This document shows positions 25,836 through 37,400 of a stretch of 64,000 nt of DNA, in pieces. The translations under genes and the position numbers were made by a program. This stretch comes from Sitta carolinensis (Eukaryota > Chordata > Aves > Passeriformes > Sittidae). Positions within the stretch are counted from its first letter, which is position 1. Each line of letters starts with the position of its first letter. The notes beneath the pieces are model-generated. The model saw nothing but the letters and a program-made list of their open reading frames with translations, made no database searches and had not been told where the DNA came from. The DNA lies in assembly GCA_032173965.1 (NCBI GenBank), contig CM063284.1:65718863-65782862 (forward strand), in the 5' to 3' direction.

Positions 25836-28800
25836 AAAATCTGCCCCCACTCCCTCAGGTGATGCTCTTCTGAAATGCAAATTTTCAATTATGCAAAGAT
25901 AAGAACATGAGAAACTTTGGAAAGCAAAAAAAGGTTACTTTGATTAATGACTAAAGCTGTGTTAACACTGGATTTTTAGTCTCCTAGCCAAACCAAAGAA
26001 GCATTGGGGGAAGGAAAATAATCCAAGCTAACTGGAAGTAGCACTTGCATAAAGCCAGAAGTTACATCAGGGACAGAAGAGGAAATGCAGGTGAAGCTTC
26101 CTCATATGTAGTCTCTCTCTTCTGGTTTATTCCCATCTTTCTTGTGGCAAGAGGGATTCAGTCATAAGAGACACATGCAAGGATATGGTGAAACTGTTTC
26201 CTGCATAGGGAAATCCTGTCAGGAAATGTAGAGGCTTCTCTTCCTCTGGGAGCTGCAGCCAGTTTCTCTACCAAATACCTTGCCTTTGGTAGAGAAAGAC
26301 TGAGCTGGGCCTGCGTTGTTCCAAACAAGGCATGCTGCAACCTGCATTTAGCCTGGTGAAGATGCTAAAAGGAAATATTTTGGAAGGTGTTATTTAAGAC
26401 ACAAAAGAAGTGAGGAAGAACTTACATGGTCTTGCTAATTTTGGCTCTTCTGTGCAATCCACCACCCTTTAAAAGGAAACATGTGTAGGCATACCCCAGG
26501 TTATGCTCTTGTATGGGAACGTGTATGTGTAAAAAATTAAATGCAACCAACTTGAATGCTTCTGACTGCCACTAAGGATGTAGAGTTACTCTAACTACTC
26601 ACTTTTAAGCACTTTTTCCTATTCAGTTTTTTTCCCTTTAATTTTAAGTAGCATGATCCAAATTCTGTTATAGACTAGGCACTAGAATGAAACATTTTTC
26701 AGTATAATATTGCCCAAAGGTTTCTAGATAAGCCTGGTAGGTATGATGGCTGCAGCCATGAAGAGCAGTAATTCCTTTAGAGGAAGTTTGGTTATAGAAT
26801 TTTTGTAGTTTAACACAAACCATGCTCAGTATGCTGGTATGAGACACTTGTGGAGTCTGGTATTTGAGCTGATTCCACCCATCACGGGTCAGTTTCAGGT
26901 CTGAGCAGTTCCAATGTGTAGTACAGTGCTGGGACATTAAGGCTGAAGAAGTTTTCTTCCAGGACTATCATAGAATTCCTAAGGTGCTAAGTGTCTCCTC
27001 CCTCCCTGACTGTGCTTTATTTGTGATTTTACTGTCTGTTGCATTTTTCATCCTTGCTCATCCATCTGTCATTCAATGTTACTTTTCATTTTATCTTTTT
27101 TCCCTTTGATTATGCTGCAGGGTGTATTAGCATTTGCTTTTATTTGTCTCTGCCTTATAACTTGTCCTGAAGATTTTGTTTTGGTGTAGTTTGTCCCACA
27201 TAAGTTAGGCGTTGTTTGCTAGATGTCACTGGTGGAGGAGATTAAATTGCAGAAATACTATGATGTTCCTTTTTGAACCATGGCTGTCTTTAAGTGCCTG
27301 GCTTTTTATGGCAAACTGTCTATTAACTAATCATTAGCACAGTGTTTTTTAACTAAAGGAATCGTTTTAATTAAAGTGCACATAAGATTTTCTAAGCTTT
27401 AGAAAACTGCATCCATTATCCTTACATAAAGTCACCTGTACTAAGGGAGCCTGTATTAAGGATACCTTGCTTGTGTCCCGTTCAGCCTATGAAGCCTAAC
27501 GACTTTCAATTTAATACACAAACTCTTCAAAATGCCATGTGCATCCCTTGATGTATGCCTGTTGCAGACCCTACCATCCTACAGTCTGCTCTTTCTTCTG
27601 TGGGATCCCTATCACTGGCTTTTGCAGGTTTGAAATCCTTTGAGAGAAAATTGCCCCATGTCAGTGTTTTAATTGATTTTTAAATCAGTCTCTTGATGTG
27701 CGCAAGCTAACCACTCAGATTCTCCAGGCAAAGGACCTGATGGTTATCACTTGCTCAATTATCTATCAGTGAGACTACACTGGTTAAGTGAAGTTGATTT
27801 TGATTCTTAGGCCTAGAGAAACAAAGATAATTGTACCTCATAGCAGCCTGTTGATCATAATGCTTAGAGACTTGTCTAGTTTCAAAAATCTCTTCTGGAG
27901 TGTAATTTCCTCGAGAAGCCGCAGTGACAGAGACCAAGGGATTGAATCTGTCTGAAAGTGCTGAAGAGCACAGAGCTCTACAAATAATACTGATGTGTCT
28001 TCATCCCCAAGTAATTCGCAAGAGAGCTGAAGTGCCAAAGGGTTTTTTAAATATCTGATATTTTGGGACGTTTAATAACTGATCTTATTGTTCTGAAAAT
28101 GGTTTTTGAGGTGTTTTGGGATCTCTGAATATTGTTCCCCTCCAAGCCCAGAAGTACTTGTGTTGGAGGGGTCTTGGCTGAGTCCTGAAGTGATCTTTTC
28201 TCAGTATTTCCCTACCTGTTCCAAAAACTGACACCTCCTCACCTGCCTTTGAACCCTGCGTGGAGGAACCCAGTGGGCTCCATGAAATGTGGTTTAGTTT
28301 TATTTGTGTTTGAGCACTTTGAGTGCCCGGGTGCCTGGGACAGCTGTGTATGTGGAGCTGCCTTCCAGCAGGAAAGGCTTGAAGCCTGCTATTTGTCCTA
28401 GCATGAATAATAATGATGAACTTAAATAATATAGAAGTGTCAACATAATTTTATAAGCCAAGGTACAGTTGTCGGATAGGATTTCACATAAAGAGCACTC
28501 ACAAAACATTCAGTAGGGGAGACAAATGGACTTTTATTGCTCTGCAAGGAGGGAACATAAAATCACAGAAAAGAAGTCTTGAAATGCTTAAAATAATTGA
28601 ACTAAAGTGAAGTTCAGCATTTATTGAGCTTCAGACTGAAAAAACAAAAGCCTCCCCCCCAACCCTACAATGTCTTCTGAGTTTTCTGTAAATTCAAAAG
28701 AGTGCAGTAACTCTGGAAGTATCTTTCAGTGACAACAGAAAATGAAGTTAAAATGTTATATGGAGGGTACTTGTCTCATCAGAGCAATGGGAGTGAAGTT

Positions 28801-30332
28801 TAGAATCAAGTAAATGCTTTCATCTCTTCAAGTAATTTGAATAATGTATAGCCCCTTGAATTAATAGGCAGGAAGTCAATCAAATTATTCTGTTAGCTTT
28901 ATAAACCTCAGAAGCCAGGGCTTGGGTGGATAAAGAATGTCAGCAGAGCTTGAGTGGCATTTAGCACTAGACAATTAATTTGGAAATGGGTTGTTTAAAG
29001 GGCAGTAAATCTACTGCGTGCAACACAGTTCACTTTCCTGAAGCAGGTTTGTCTCTTAGGAAGAGCTGTAAAACTGAAGCAGTGAGCAGTAGTAGTACTG
29101 CTTGGGCCTCCCCTGCAATGCCATTTGGGATCTGCCAGTATTTTATGGTAATGTCTGCTGGTTAAGACATCCTTCACTTCAATCACTTGCTGAGGTGCAG
29201 CAGCAGTTTAATAGAGATGTAGGGTTCACTTGTCATTTCACAAGCACTGAGACTCCCGGAGATACGTGGTGCTATTTGGATTCCCAAAGTGGTTGGTTAT
29301 TAACTGTAATTATTTAATGAATGAAGTGGTAGTCACCTGAAAGTCCTGAAATGGAGATTGATCAACAATACTGTAATAGTGGACACGAAAGTGAATGCAA
29401 TTTAAGATCAGTGAGCTGAAGATCTCATAGATAGCAGGTCACTGAAATTCAGCTCGTTTGCTTATCTGCTGTGAAAAGATTTTAATTTTCTGATGCCCTT
29501 TTGTCATGTCTGATAATATCTTGAAAGAAGGACTCAGATGTGGCCTGACTGGTAAAGCAGCACTATTGATTTCTTCTCTCAAACCCTAGGGTGTGTTTCT
29601 GGCATCCTGAGGGATCTGAGTAACTTTCAGGATCAGAAGAACTTTTGCTTCTCTGGTAACTTTTTTTTTTTTATAACATGCACTTATATTCATAAAACCT
29701 CTAAAGAAAACGAATTTTTTTTTTCAGGAGTAATTTTAGGTTGCAATGAATGTTAACTTACTAAATGCTACCCCACAAAACTGTTTATAGCTTAACTGCT
29801 TGGTTGCTAAGTCCTTGTCAAAGTATTATCTTCTGGATTTCAACACTAGCAACAAGAGATGTTCAGGCTCTTTGTAACCAAGCTGCATGTAGTGATTTGT
29901 CAAGCAAGCCAGAGAATAAATTTGTTTGAAGGTGTGTTCAAAATGGACCTCAGTCTGAAATTCCAGGGAAGACCTCAGTGAACCGGATGTCTCTTGAAGA
30001 AGTATCTGGGCACTATGAATACCGCAGAAAAGCTCTCTAAATGTCAGCTGGCAGGGAGGAAAATCCATTTTGCTGCACTCACCAGAATGGTGGTTGCCAA
30101 GCTGGAAAAGGTCTGTCTTGCAGCTTGCAGTTGCTTTTCCATAATGAAAGCAAACAAAATGCATGCATGGGATAGCTAGCTGCATGACACTGCATCATAC
30201 TCTGAGATGGCTGTCCCATTTAACAGGTCTTATTTTTCCCTCCTTATGGCATGTAAAAACCATTACACTGGAATTTACCAGTAGGGTTATTGAAGTCTAA
30301 TTTAGTCTGGTATTAATTCTTTTAAAAATTAG

Positions 30333-30383
30333 ATTAAATTAATTAATTTTATTTTTTAAATAAAAAAAATTAATTTAAAAATT
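30333..30383. repeat. 51-bp A/T-only block with inverted symmetry
   Basis: No G or C over 51 bp. It contains repeated TTAATT/AATTAA palindromes and AATTAATTTAA near-inverted copies on each side of the T6/A8 centre. It resembles an easily unwound AT-rich element, such as scaffold attachment-like sequence. The function is not known. Confidence 0.7.
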
Positions 30384-31640
30384 CTTTTTAAATAGAGTTG
30401 TTGCATTTTGGGAGACTGACTGGAGCAAAATAGGGTTGAATCGACTTCATGTAGTGGACTGGATTGAAAAACAAATGAATTGGATTCTTTAAGAAAACAC
30501 TGTTACACCTTGGCTGGGGTTACATCGACACGTGTTGTAAACTCAGCAGCACTTCCGAACGAAGCATAGAATTAAATGTTTTCTTAGCTTTAACAATCAT
30601 TGAGGCCATCTTTGGTTGTCACATTCCCTGTTCATATATTATTTTTATGCTCCCAGCATACAGAAACAGCAGCTAGGGGAAGATTTTATTTTGCATTTGA
30701 CAAGTTGCATTTTGCTATTTTTCAACTTGCCTTTTTCCCTCTTGCTGTGAGGAATTATGTCTGAGGCTTAGAAACTGTAGCTGTTGTTTAGTTACGTTTA
30801 GAATTTCAACTTTATCTCTGCAACTTCTGTATTGCTGTCATTTTATTGTTTAGGTATTGGTTCCGCTTCAGTTTAAATCCCTTACTTGGGGGCTTTACAG
30901 CTTGTGTAGTTTCTAACCAAATTTTAGATGACAATACATTTTTTTTAATTGAGATTACAAAGTGGTTTACTTATTCCAGGAGAAGCAATTTAAGGAAAAA
31001 AAAAGGTAGATATTAAAACCAAAAATTAACTAAACTTGGCAGTTACTTGCTTCTTCCTTTTAAAGTACCTGAAATTAATGCTTAAAAATTAGTGTTGAAA
31101 ATTAATCACTTGATATACACCATATGCTTTGCTATCTTTCCAGTCAGTTGTATTGGATCTGCTTTTCTCTACCTCAGAACTGGGCAGTGATTCAAATGGC
31201 ATTATAACACAGGAAAAATGCGGGGGATGCTGTTGTTTCATCTAGTTTTGGTTATTTATTACACTGGAATTTGTTCAGACCTTATCTAAGGCACCATGAT
31301 TAGACCTTAGGAGCAGAACTTTTGAGTTGCCGCATTCATGGCAGCACAGAAATTACTATGGAAAATGGGGGAAAGAGAAGGATTCTGGAGATACTTTGCT
31401 GCTGTCACAGGTTGGGCTGCAGACTAAAGTAGAGAAGAGAGGAAAACAATGTGAAAATAAAGAGCAGTATTAAAGGGAACATTTATGTGCTACACATATT
31501 TAACATAAGGATTATCCCAGCTGGACTAATATGCTTCAAAGGAGAACATTTACATATGGCCTGATAGCGCTACCTACGTCTTGGTCACCCGGCAGCACTT
31601 ACTACAAGAGTACTCGCTGCTTTATTTTCTCCCTCTGCAG

Positions 31641-31719
31641 CTCCATGCAAGGCTTAAAGCAGTGTGAAAATCAAGCCAAGCTTTGTGTGAAGGCTGGGAA
31701 GGAGCTCTCCAGGCCACAG
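31641..31719 (+). CDS. candidate coding exon, unidentified
   Basis: The interval is bounded upstream by a strong acceptor with a nearly pure pyrimidine tract (ctttattttctccctctgcag) and a branch-point-like CTTAC about 40 nt before the AG. Downstream is a fair donor, CCACAG|gtgggc. It is 79 bp long. One frame is open throughout, entering with the last base of a codon and leaving in phase 0; it reads SMQGLKQCENQAKLCVKAGK, then ELSRPQ. The peptide is compositionally normal, but I do not recognise it as any known protein. The plus strand is also the T-rich strand, which weakly favours plus-strand transcription. No partner exon could be paired with it. It may equally be a lncRNA exon or chance. 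Confidence 0.3.
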
Positions 31720-31767
31720 GTGGGCCTGATATGTTGCAGCAGGCAGAGGGAGGAGGAAGGGGTTGGC

Positions 31768-31975
31768 CGGCTTCTGCGCTGCGTAGGTGCTCCCCGAGCG
31801 TGTACTTACGTAACCTTCCCAAAAAATCAGGCCCCGACAGCTCCAGAGAAACCTGGCTCGCTGGACTGCACGTATGCCACCTGAATCCAGAGGAGCCATT
31901 ATCTGCAATCTGGCACCTCTTGCAGGGCAATTATGTGAGCGACGGTAAAAGGCGGGCAGTGGGTGAGGGCTGCCG
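31768..31975. promoter_or_regulatory. CpG cluster downstream of the candidate exon
   Basis: Thirteen CpGs by eye in about 208 bp, in DNA that is otherwise nearly CpG-free, with short palindromic motifs such as ttacgtaa and a homeodomain-like caattatg near 31928. It is a candidate conserved regulatory element or alternative promoter. It lies inside the longest open frame of the window (31683-32282, 199 codons), whose openness is probably caused by this GC-rich composition. Confidence 0.3.
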
Positions 31976-32352
31976 GGGCTGCTGCCTGGATCCCAGTGAC
32001 CTGGGAGGAGGCTGCACCTGGTGGAAGGGGCTCATGGGCCCCTGCAGCCGTGTAGAAGGCTTTTCTTCCTGGGAAGAAAAAGAAACAACTGTCTTGGGAT
32101 CTCCTGCAGTAATTTGTTTTATGGTCTGTAGTCTTTATGTATTAGACCGGTCAGACCTTTTTTCCCAAATGCTCTTAGCTGAAGGTAGACACGTAAGAGA
32201 GTTTCCTCTATTTTCAGTCTGTGACACCCCGAGCCAGACCTGCAGGCTGCTGTCGGTCTTTCTGGCTGGAGTAGGTGCCTGAGAACATCGCTAAACTGCC
32301 TTGGGGCCAGGCACCTTGCTCTGTTGACTTCAGCGAGGATTACATGCCTTAC

Positions 32353-32497
32353 CTGCTCAGGTGCTTTGAAAGAGACATCTGACATTTCTGAATGTCTAAT
32401 CAGCTTAGAAAATCCTGATCTCCCTCTTTTAATCTTTAGCTTTTCAGTATTCCAACGGTCTGGAAATTCTAATTGTTCTGAATATACTCCAGGCTTG
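32353..32497 (-). CDS. candidate coding exon, minus strand, unidentified
   Basis: On the minus strand a very good donor (GAGCAG|gtaagg) closes a 145-bp interval that begins after gtgtttag. One frame is open across all 48 codons, ending in phase 0. It starts KPGVYSEQLEFPDRW and ends VSFKAPEQ, with a mixed, charged, protein-like composition. The weak point is the acceptor, which lacks a pyrimidine tract. I recognise no family. It could also be the 3' part of a longer exon, since the open frame begins at an ATG only eight bases upstream. Confidence 0.2.
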
Positions 32498-32844
32498 CTA
32501 AACACGTAGTGACTCCTCTTGTGCTGGTTTTACATATGTGCTTACAGAGTGGTGGCACAACCCTTTATCATAAATAATAAATACAGATGGTTTCTGTAAG
32601 AGCCCTACATATCTTCTGCAGCTCCCATTCTTCCACAACTGTAGAAAATGCATCAATGTAAATGAATGATATCACCTCAGTCCCATCAGCTTTAAGATGG
32701 CCCCTGGGGCTGCAATCTCCATTTTGCAATTGCTTTTGTTTTTGTTTGCTCTTAGAGAGCTTCTAACTCCTGAACTACCCATCCTTCTGCTTTTCTCCTC
32801 TTTGCCCTATATTTTTGGGTACCATCTTACAAGCGTTTACTTAC

Positions 32845-32937
32845 CTGAAGTAATTTTTAGTGGTCCATTTGATCACAATTGGCTTCCCAGTTGCCTCTTC
32901 TTGATTTCAACTCATGTGAGCCATGAATAGAATTTTC
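32845..32937 (-). other. candidate non-coding exon, minus strand
   Basis: A near-perfect donor on the minus strand (CTTCAG|gtaagtaa) with a moderate acceptor (caactctgcttcag) 93 bp upstream. All three frames contain stops; the longest runs 26 codons before TAA. It is therefore not an internal coding exon. It is a possible lncRNA exon lying 348 bp upstream, in minus-strand order, of the candidate at 32353-32497. Confidence 0.15.
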
Positions 32938-32999
32938 CTGAAGCAGAGTTGACTTTGCTTGATGTTTGTACTGAACTGCTTTTTGTTCATTTGAACGTC

Positions 33000-34397
33000 T
33001 CTCCTCATTTGCTTTTTTGTCAGAGATATAACTTCATTATAGAACTGAAAACGTTAATTTGGTTTAGAAGGAAATTAGAAGGAAACCAAAATTTTCAGGC
33101 TTTACATAAACCCCCATATTCAATCCTACATAGTAACCCCCCTCCCAAAAAACCCCACAAACCAACCCTAAAGAGCAAATTTTCTTTGAAAAGTCTTGTG
33201 CTAAATTTTTTTAAATTGAGAAGTTTGGCCCAGTGTAGACATCTTTACTTCTTATTTAAAGACAGCTCCCCGCCCCCCAAATAATTACTGGAAATCTCTG
33301 TGGAAATTTTACACAAATGGGCTTTTATTGTCAGTCCTGCCATTGCTTCCTGTAAGTTTCTTCTTCACCTCTGGCAGAGTTTGGTCAGTTGTTCAACTGG
33401 AGAGAACTGCTGCTCTGGGTGCCTTCTCACTCCCTGCTTTTTTACCATTCAGATATGTATTAGCCATAGGTGTTTTCCTTATCCCTTATACTGTGGCCAC
33501 ATCTATGTAAGTCCCCCAGCAGTGTGGTCTTGCTGATGTTTCACATCAGGAGATTATACTGGCTCACATGCTGTTTCAAGGCAAAGGTAGGCAGGTCCAC
33601 GTACATGTCGTTATTTGGGATTTTTTTTCCCCTGCTGTAGTTACAGCCTTCCATTTTCATTTAAAAATCTCAGAGCACCCACTACCCTTGCAGGAGGCTA
33701 CTGTTACCACTTCTGTTTATTTTGAGTTTAGAAAACTTATAAAAATAAATTCTCTATGGAGTATAAAAATTATCTGATTTTTTTTCCCTGTTGACATTGA
33801 TAACTGGAGAGAAAACAAAATTTCATGGAAACATGGCTATCAAAAGTTAGGGAGGAGGCTTTCTCCTAATGTTTAAATGAGCCACTATAGCAGCCAAAGG
33901 ACTGTAAAAGTGTAAGGTTGGATGTAAGCAAAGTTAAATAAAGATGCACCAGAAGGTAGTTTTTATGCTGGCAAAATGCCTGGAACTTTTGAGGGATATT
34001 GAGAAATAGCCTAAGGCCCCAAACCTTGTGGCTTTCAAGGTTTGCTTCTCTCTGCTTTATACCATTTGTTTGCCTTTAGTTTTTTAAGAAAGTCTTTCAA
34101 GTTAAGTTCTGACTCTAGACCAGTACTTCTGGAAAGGTTAACTCAGCCATGAGGTTTGTTTGTTCAGCTTAGGGTGGCTTGCCAGCATGGTGCTTTGTTT
34201 TATTTTTATTTTCTTTTTCCTCTTGGTGAAGCAATGTTATATCTTTGTCTAGTCATCCTTACCATGTATATATGAATATATTTTCCCTTTCTTCTGTGCT
34301 TCCCAGCCCAAAGCAGGATTTTAGCGTCACATGCTTGCAGAAGACGTATGTAGTGTCACACCGTGGATGGAGTTGAAATCTGGTAGAACAGAGGATA

Positions 34398-34432
<35 letters not shown>

Positions 34433-37400
34433 CCTGTACTGTCTGGACTTGAAATGTGAGGTGGGAAGTGAGGTAACTGACCTGGCTCCTGGGCTGCACA
34501 GGGGCTTTACTGCCATGTGCCCTGGTTCAGCGATGCCAGTACTGATACTGCAGTCAGCATGCTTGATCTTGGACTGGTGCTTGTGTAAACTGGCTGCTGT
34601 GGTTTGTGAAGGCCTGAAAGGAGTTTCAGCAGCTTGAGTAGCCTTGGTATAGGGCAGAATGTGTTGGAATGTGTGTTTTGTCAATTTAAGATCTGGGTTA
34701 TTGTTAGTTCCCCCCCACTTTATTTGGGCTCTCAAAGGTGATTAAGGTTCAGGTTTGGGGAGGACATGGGAGAGCAGTACAGCGTGCATTAACATGTCTT
34801 ATCTGCATGTGTGAAAATACCCTTTTGTACTAAAGGGTTGCTGCTTGTTTCCCACATTTGTGGGGAACGAAAGGTGTGAAATTTGGAGCCTGTTCCAGGA
34901 AAAAACAGTTGGTTCCTTTTACCTCAGGGCAATGCAAGGCTGGCCCCTTGCCATGCTTTGGACCCTTTGCTCCGGATTGCAGAGTGAGGCCATTGCTCCA
35001 AGAGAAGGAGGGTGAGAGGAATGGAGGAAGAGGCAGCATGAAGGGCAGGGCAGGCACCTGCACAACAGGGAGGACACTGGGTTGGGTACAGGAGCGTGAC
35101 CTGGCAGGGGCTGCGCACCAAGCTGAGCCACAGAGCAGCCAGGAGTGCTCCTCGAAGCTCCTGCTCTACCGTGCAGGCATTTTGAAAGAGGCAGTTTGGG
35201 CATGCATGGAAGCCTCTTCTACCTTTTATGATTGGTACAGCTTGCAAGGAGAAGCTGTTGTTTTTTCCCAGGGCGTGTAGAACCAGTTTTGCTGGTCCAG
35301 CGTGTGCGCAGTGGAGGAGCGAGTGCTGTCATGAAAGGGGCTGTGATGGACCTGCCTGTTGGTGCCCCTGATCTGTGGGAAGGGTTCAGGGAACTGGGAG
35401 CCTGTACTGCCTGTCTTGGCCATCTGCAGAAACATCTATTTTTCTCAGAGGGCTGTCACCATGCAGTGTTGCAGGGTTATCAGTTCTCACCAAGCATTAT
35501 TTCAGCTGATGATCATGGAGCTGTTAGCCAAGTGTGTCTTTCTTTAGGAAGACTTTTAATTTCACTTTTATTTTTCTTCCTTTTATGTTGTTCAAATTTG
35601 GTACTTTTAATGTCCCTGCTTCTCCAGAAAATTTATCAGGGTGGTATTGCCAACTTTCTGGATTTTTATTGTGTCCTGGGGGATTTAGTATGTTGTTTGA
35701 TTTTTTTTTTTTTTTTTCCCTTGACTTACAAGGTGCTGGCATCTTCTGAATTTGGGAATTTTGAATTGCACAAAGTATAGTTCTAATTCTGGTGACAAAT
35801 CACTTAAATTTAGCAGTGCAAAAAAAACATTATAAATAAATTTCATTTTCCACTCTTTTTTCTCTTAAATCGTTTTCCTGAACAAGTGACTTGTAATTAC
35901 TTAAAATAATTGGCATTGGAAGTGCTGTAGTAGTTACTGCAAAAGCCACTTTCAAAATGACTACATCAGAAACTAGTCAAGTTGTGTAATCTCCTCCTCA
36001 CTGTGATGTTGTGTGAGCAATAGTGGTGGATTCTCTGGGCTCTGCTTCTGAAGACGTTTCCTTTGTGATGGTTCTGTGAATGCCAGTGCACAAAGGAAAC
36101 TGGCTCAGGATTCTGTCCTGCAAATTAAGTCACCCTGGAAATGAGCACTGAAATAAGGGTCTTGCTCTTGACAAACCTTCACTTGAAAATTAATTTCACT
36201 TAGCCAGTCTTACCCCCTCCCCCCAAAAAAAGAAAGAAAAGAATAAAAAGGTTTTGAAAGCTCAGGACTTGAGTGTAGTCAGGAAAAGTCTAGATCACAG
36301 GTTTGGTTTAGTAACTGTGCTGGCCACACAACTTCTGGGAAACAGTTTCTTCACTCTTCTACTATCCACATCCTCTTTTCACTCCCTTCTGGTATTGCAT
36401 GTGTGCCAAGTTTGCCAAGAGGAGTTAATAGATATAGACTCAACCCCGAAACTAAAGGGGGTGGCAGGAACCACCTTAGCTTGATTCATAAGCAGAAATG
36501 TTTTCAGTGTTGCACTCTGTCAACAGCACTTGTCCTGTTTTTCGGTTTTTTTTATTTATTTTTTTTAAATTTATTCACGTTTTTAAGGATTGTTAAAAAT
36601 GTCTGAAGACTTTGATAGGCTGTTTTTATTTGGGGGGGGGGGTTTGTTTATAAGAAATGGAAGTGTGCCTGGAGGTAGTGGAAGCAGTCCAGGTTCAGGA
36701 CAAAAGCTGAAACGTTGCATTCCACTTAAATTCACAATTTTTTGGCTAAAAAATCTGAGCATGTCAAAATCCTTAATTCTAAAATTCTCATGAAATGGAC
36801 TAAATCTTTGTGGAAGACAGAAAAATGTATTTCCCAGCCCTGCAGAGAAAATGGCTGTTTCATTGACATTTGCTGGGGAAAAAAAAAAAAATTGTCTGAC
36901 AGGGGTGTTCTGTGAATGTTTGTGAAAAGTGTAGAGCATCCCTGCTCATGCACATGCAATTGCACAAATGTGTGCCTGCAGGTTTGTATCCTTTATCACA
37001 GAACTAAATAACTAATAGTTTAGCCTGCATGTTTCACAACTTTTGTGCGGCTCTGTAGATCCAACTGGAAGGTACAGCAGGAACAGCTTGAGAGGCATAT
37101 GTGGGTTTATTCCCTCTCACTACCTCCATTCTCATCAGGCATATTTCTACCAGTCAATTGGACTTTGCATGGTAAGGATGTCATTAAAATAGAGTAAAAT
37201 CAGTGAAAGAACCAAGCTTTTTTTTTTTTTTTTTTCCATGCAAATATTGCATTGAAAAATCTGTTTGCTTCTGCCATAAAGTGATGAAATAAATACTGCC
37301 CTGTACTGACGGGCTCTTTAAAACCATCAGAAGGCATGAAACACAATTATTTTTCTATCACAATTCATTTTCTCCAGATAAGCACATTTCACAACAGTGT

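Larger units (their letters stand above)
11090..31560. other. long unique non-coding stretch with homopolymer tracts
   Basis: Over 20 kb hold no gene that I can support. The content is AT-rich unique sequence broken by long T-runs (listed separately), a weak CpG cluster at 15690-15960, an A/T-only block at 30333-30383 and an inverted repeat at 25761-25835. Open frames here (up to 137 codons, at 16998-17411) show no domain, signal peptide or repeat pattern. They are scattered on both strands, as expected by chance. No CR1 end signature was found in this interval. Confidence 0.55.

Noticed and set aside
31683..32282. Longest open frame of the window, 199 codons, plus strand
   Set aside because: No recognisable domain, no plausible start context or splice structure over its whole length. 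It lies in a GC- and CpG-rich patch where stop codons are rarer, with other open frames overlapping on both strands.
35232..35780. 182-codon plus-strand frame with hydrophobic C-terminal part suggesting a membrane protein
   Set aside because: The hydrophobic part is created by T-rich low-complexity DNA (Phe/Leu runs, including T17 at 35701-35717). There is no signal peptide or family resemblance.
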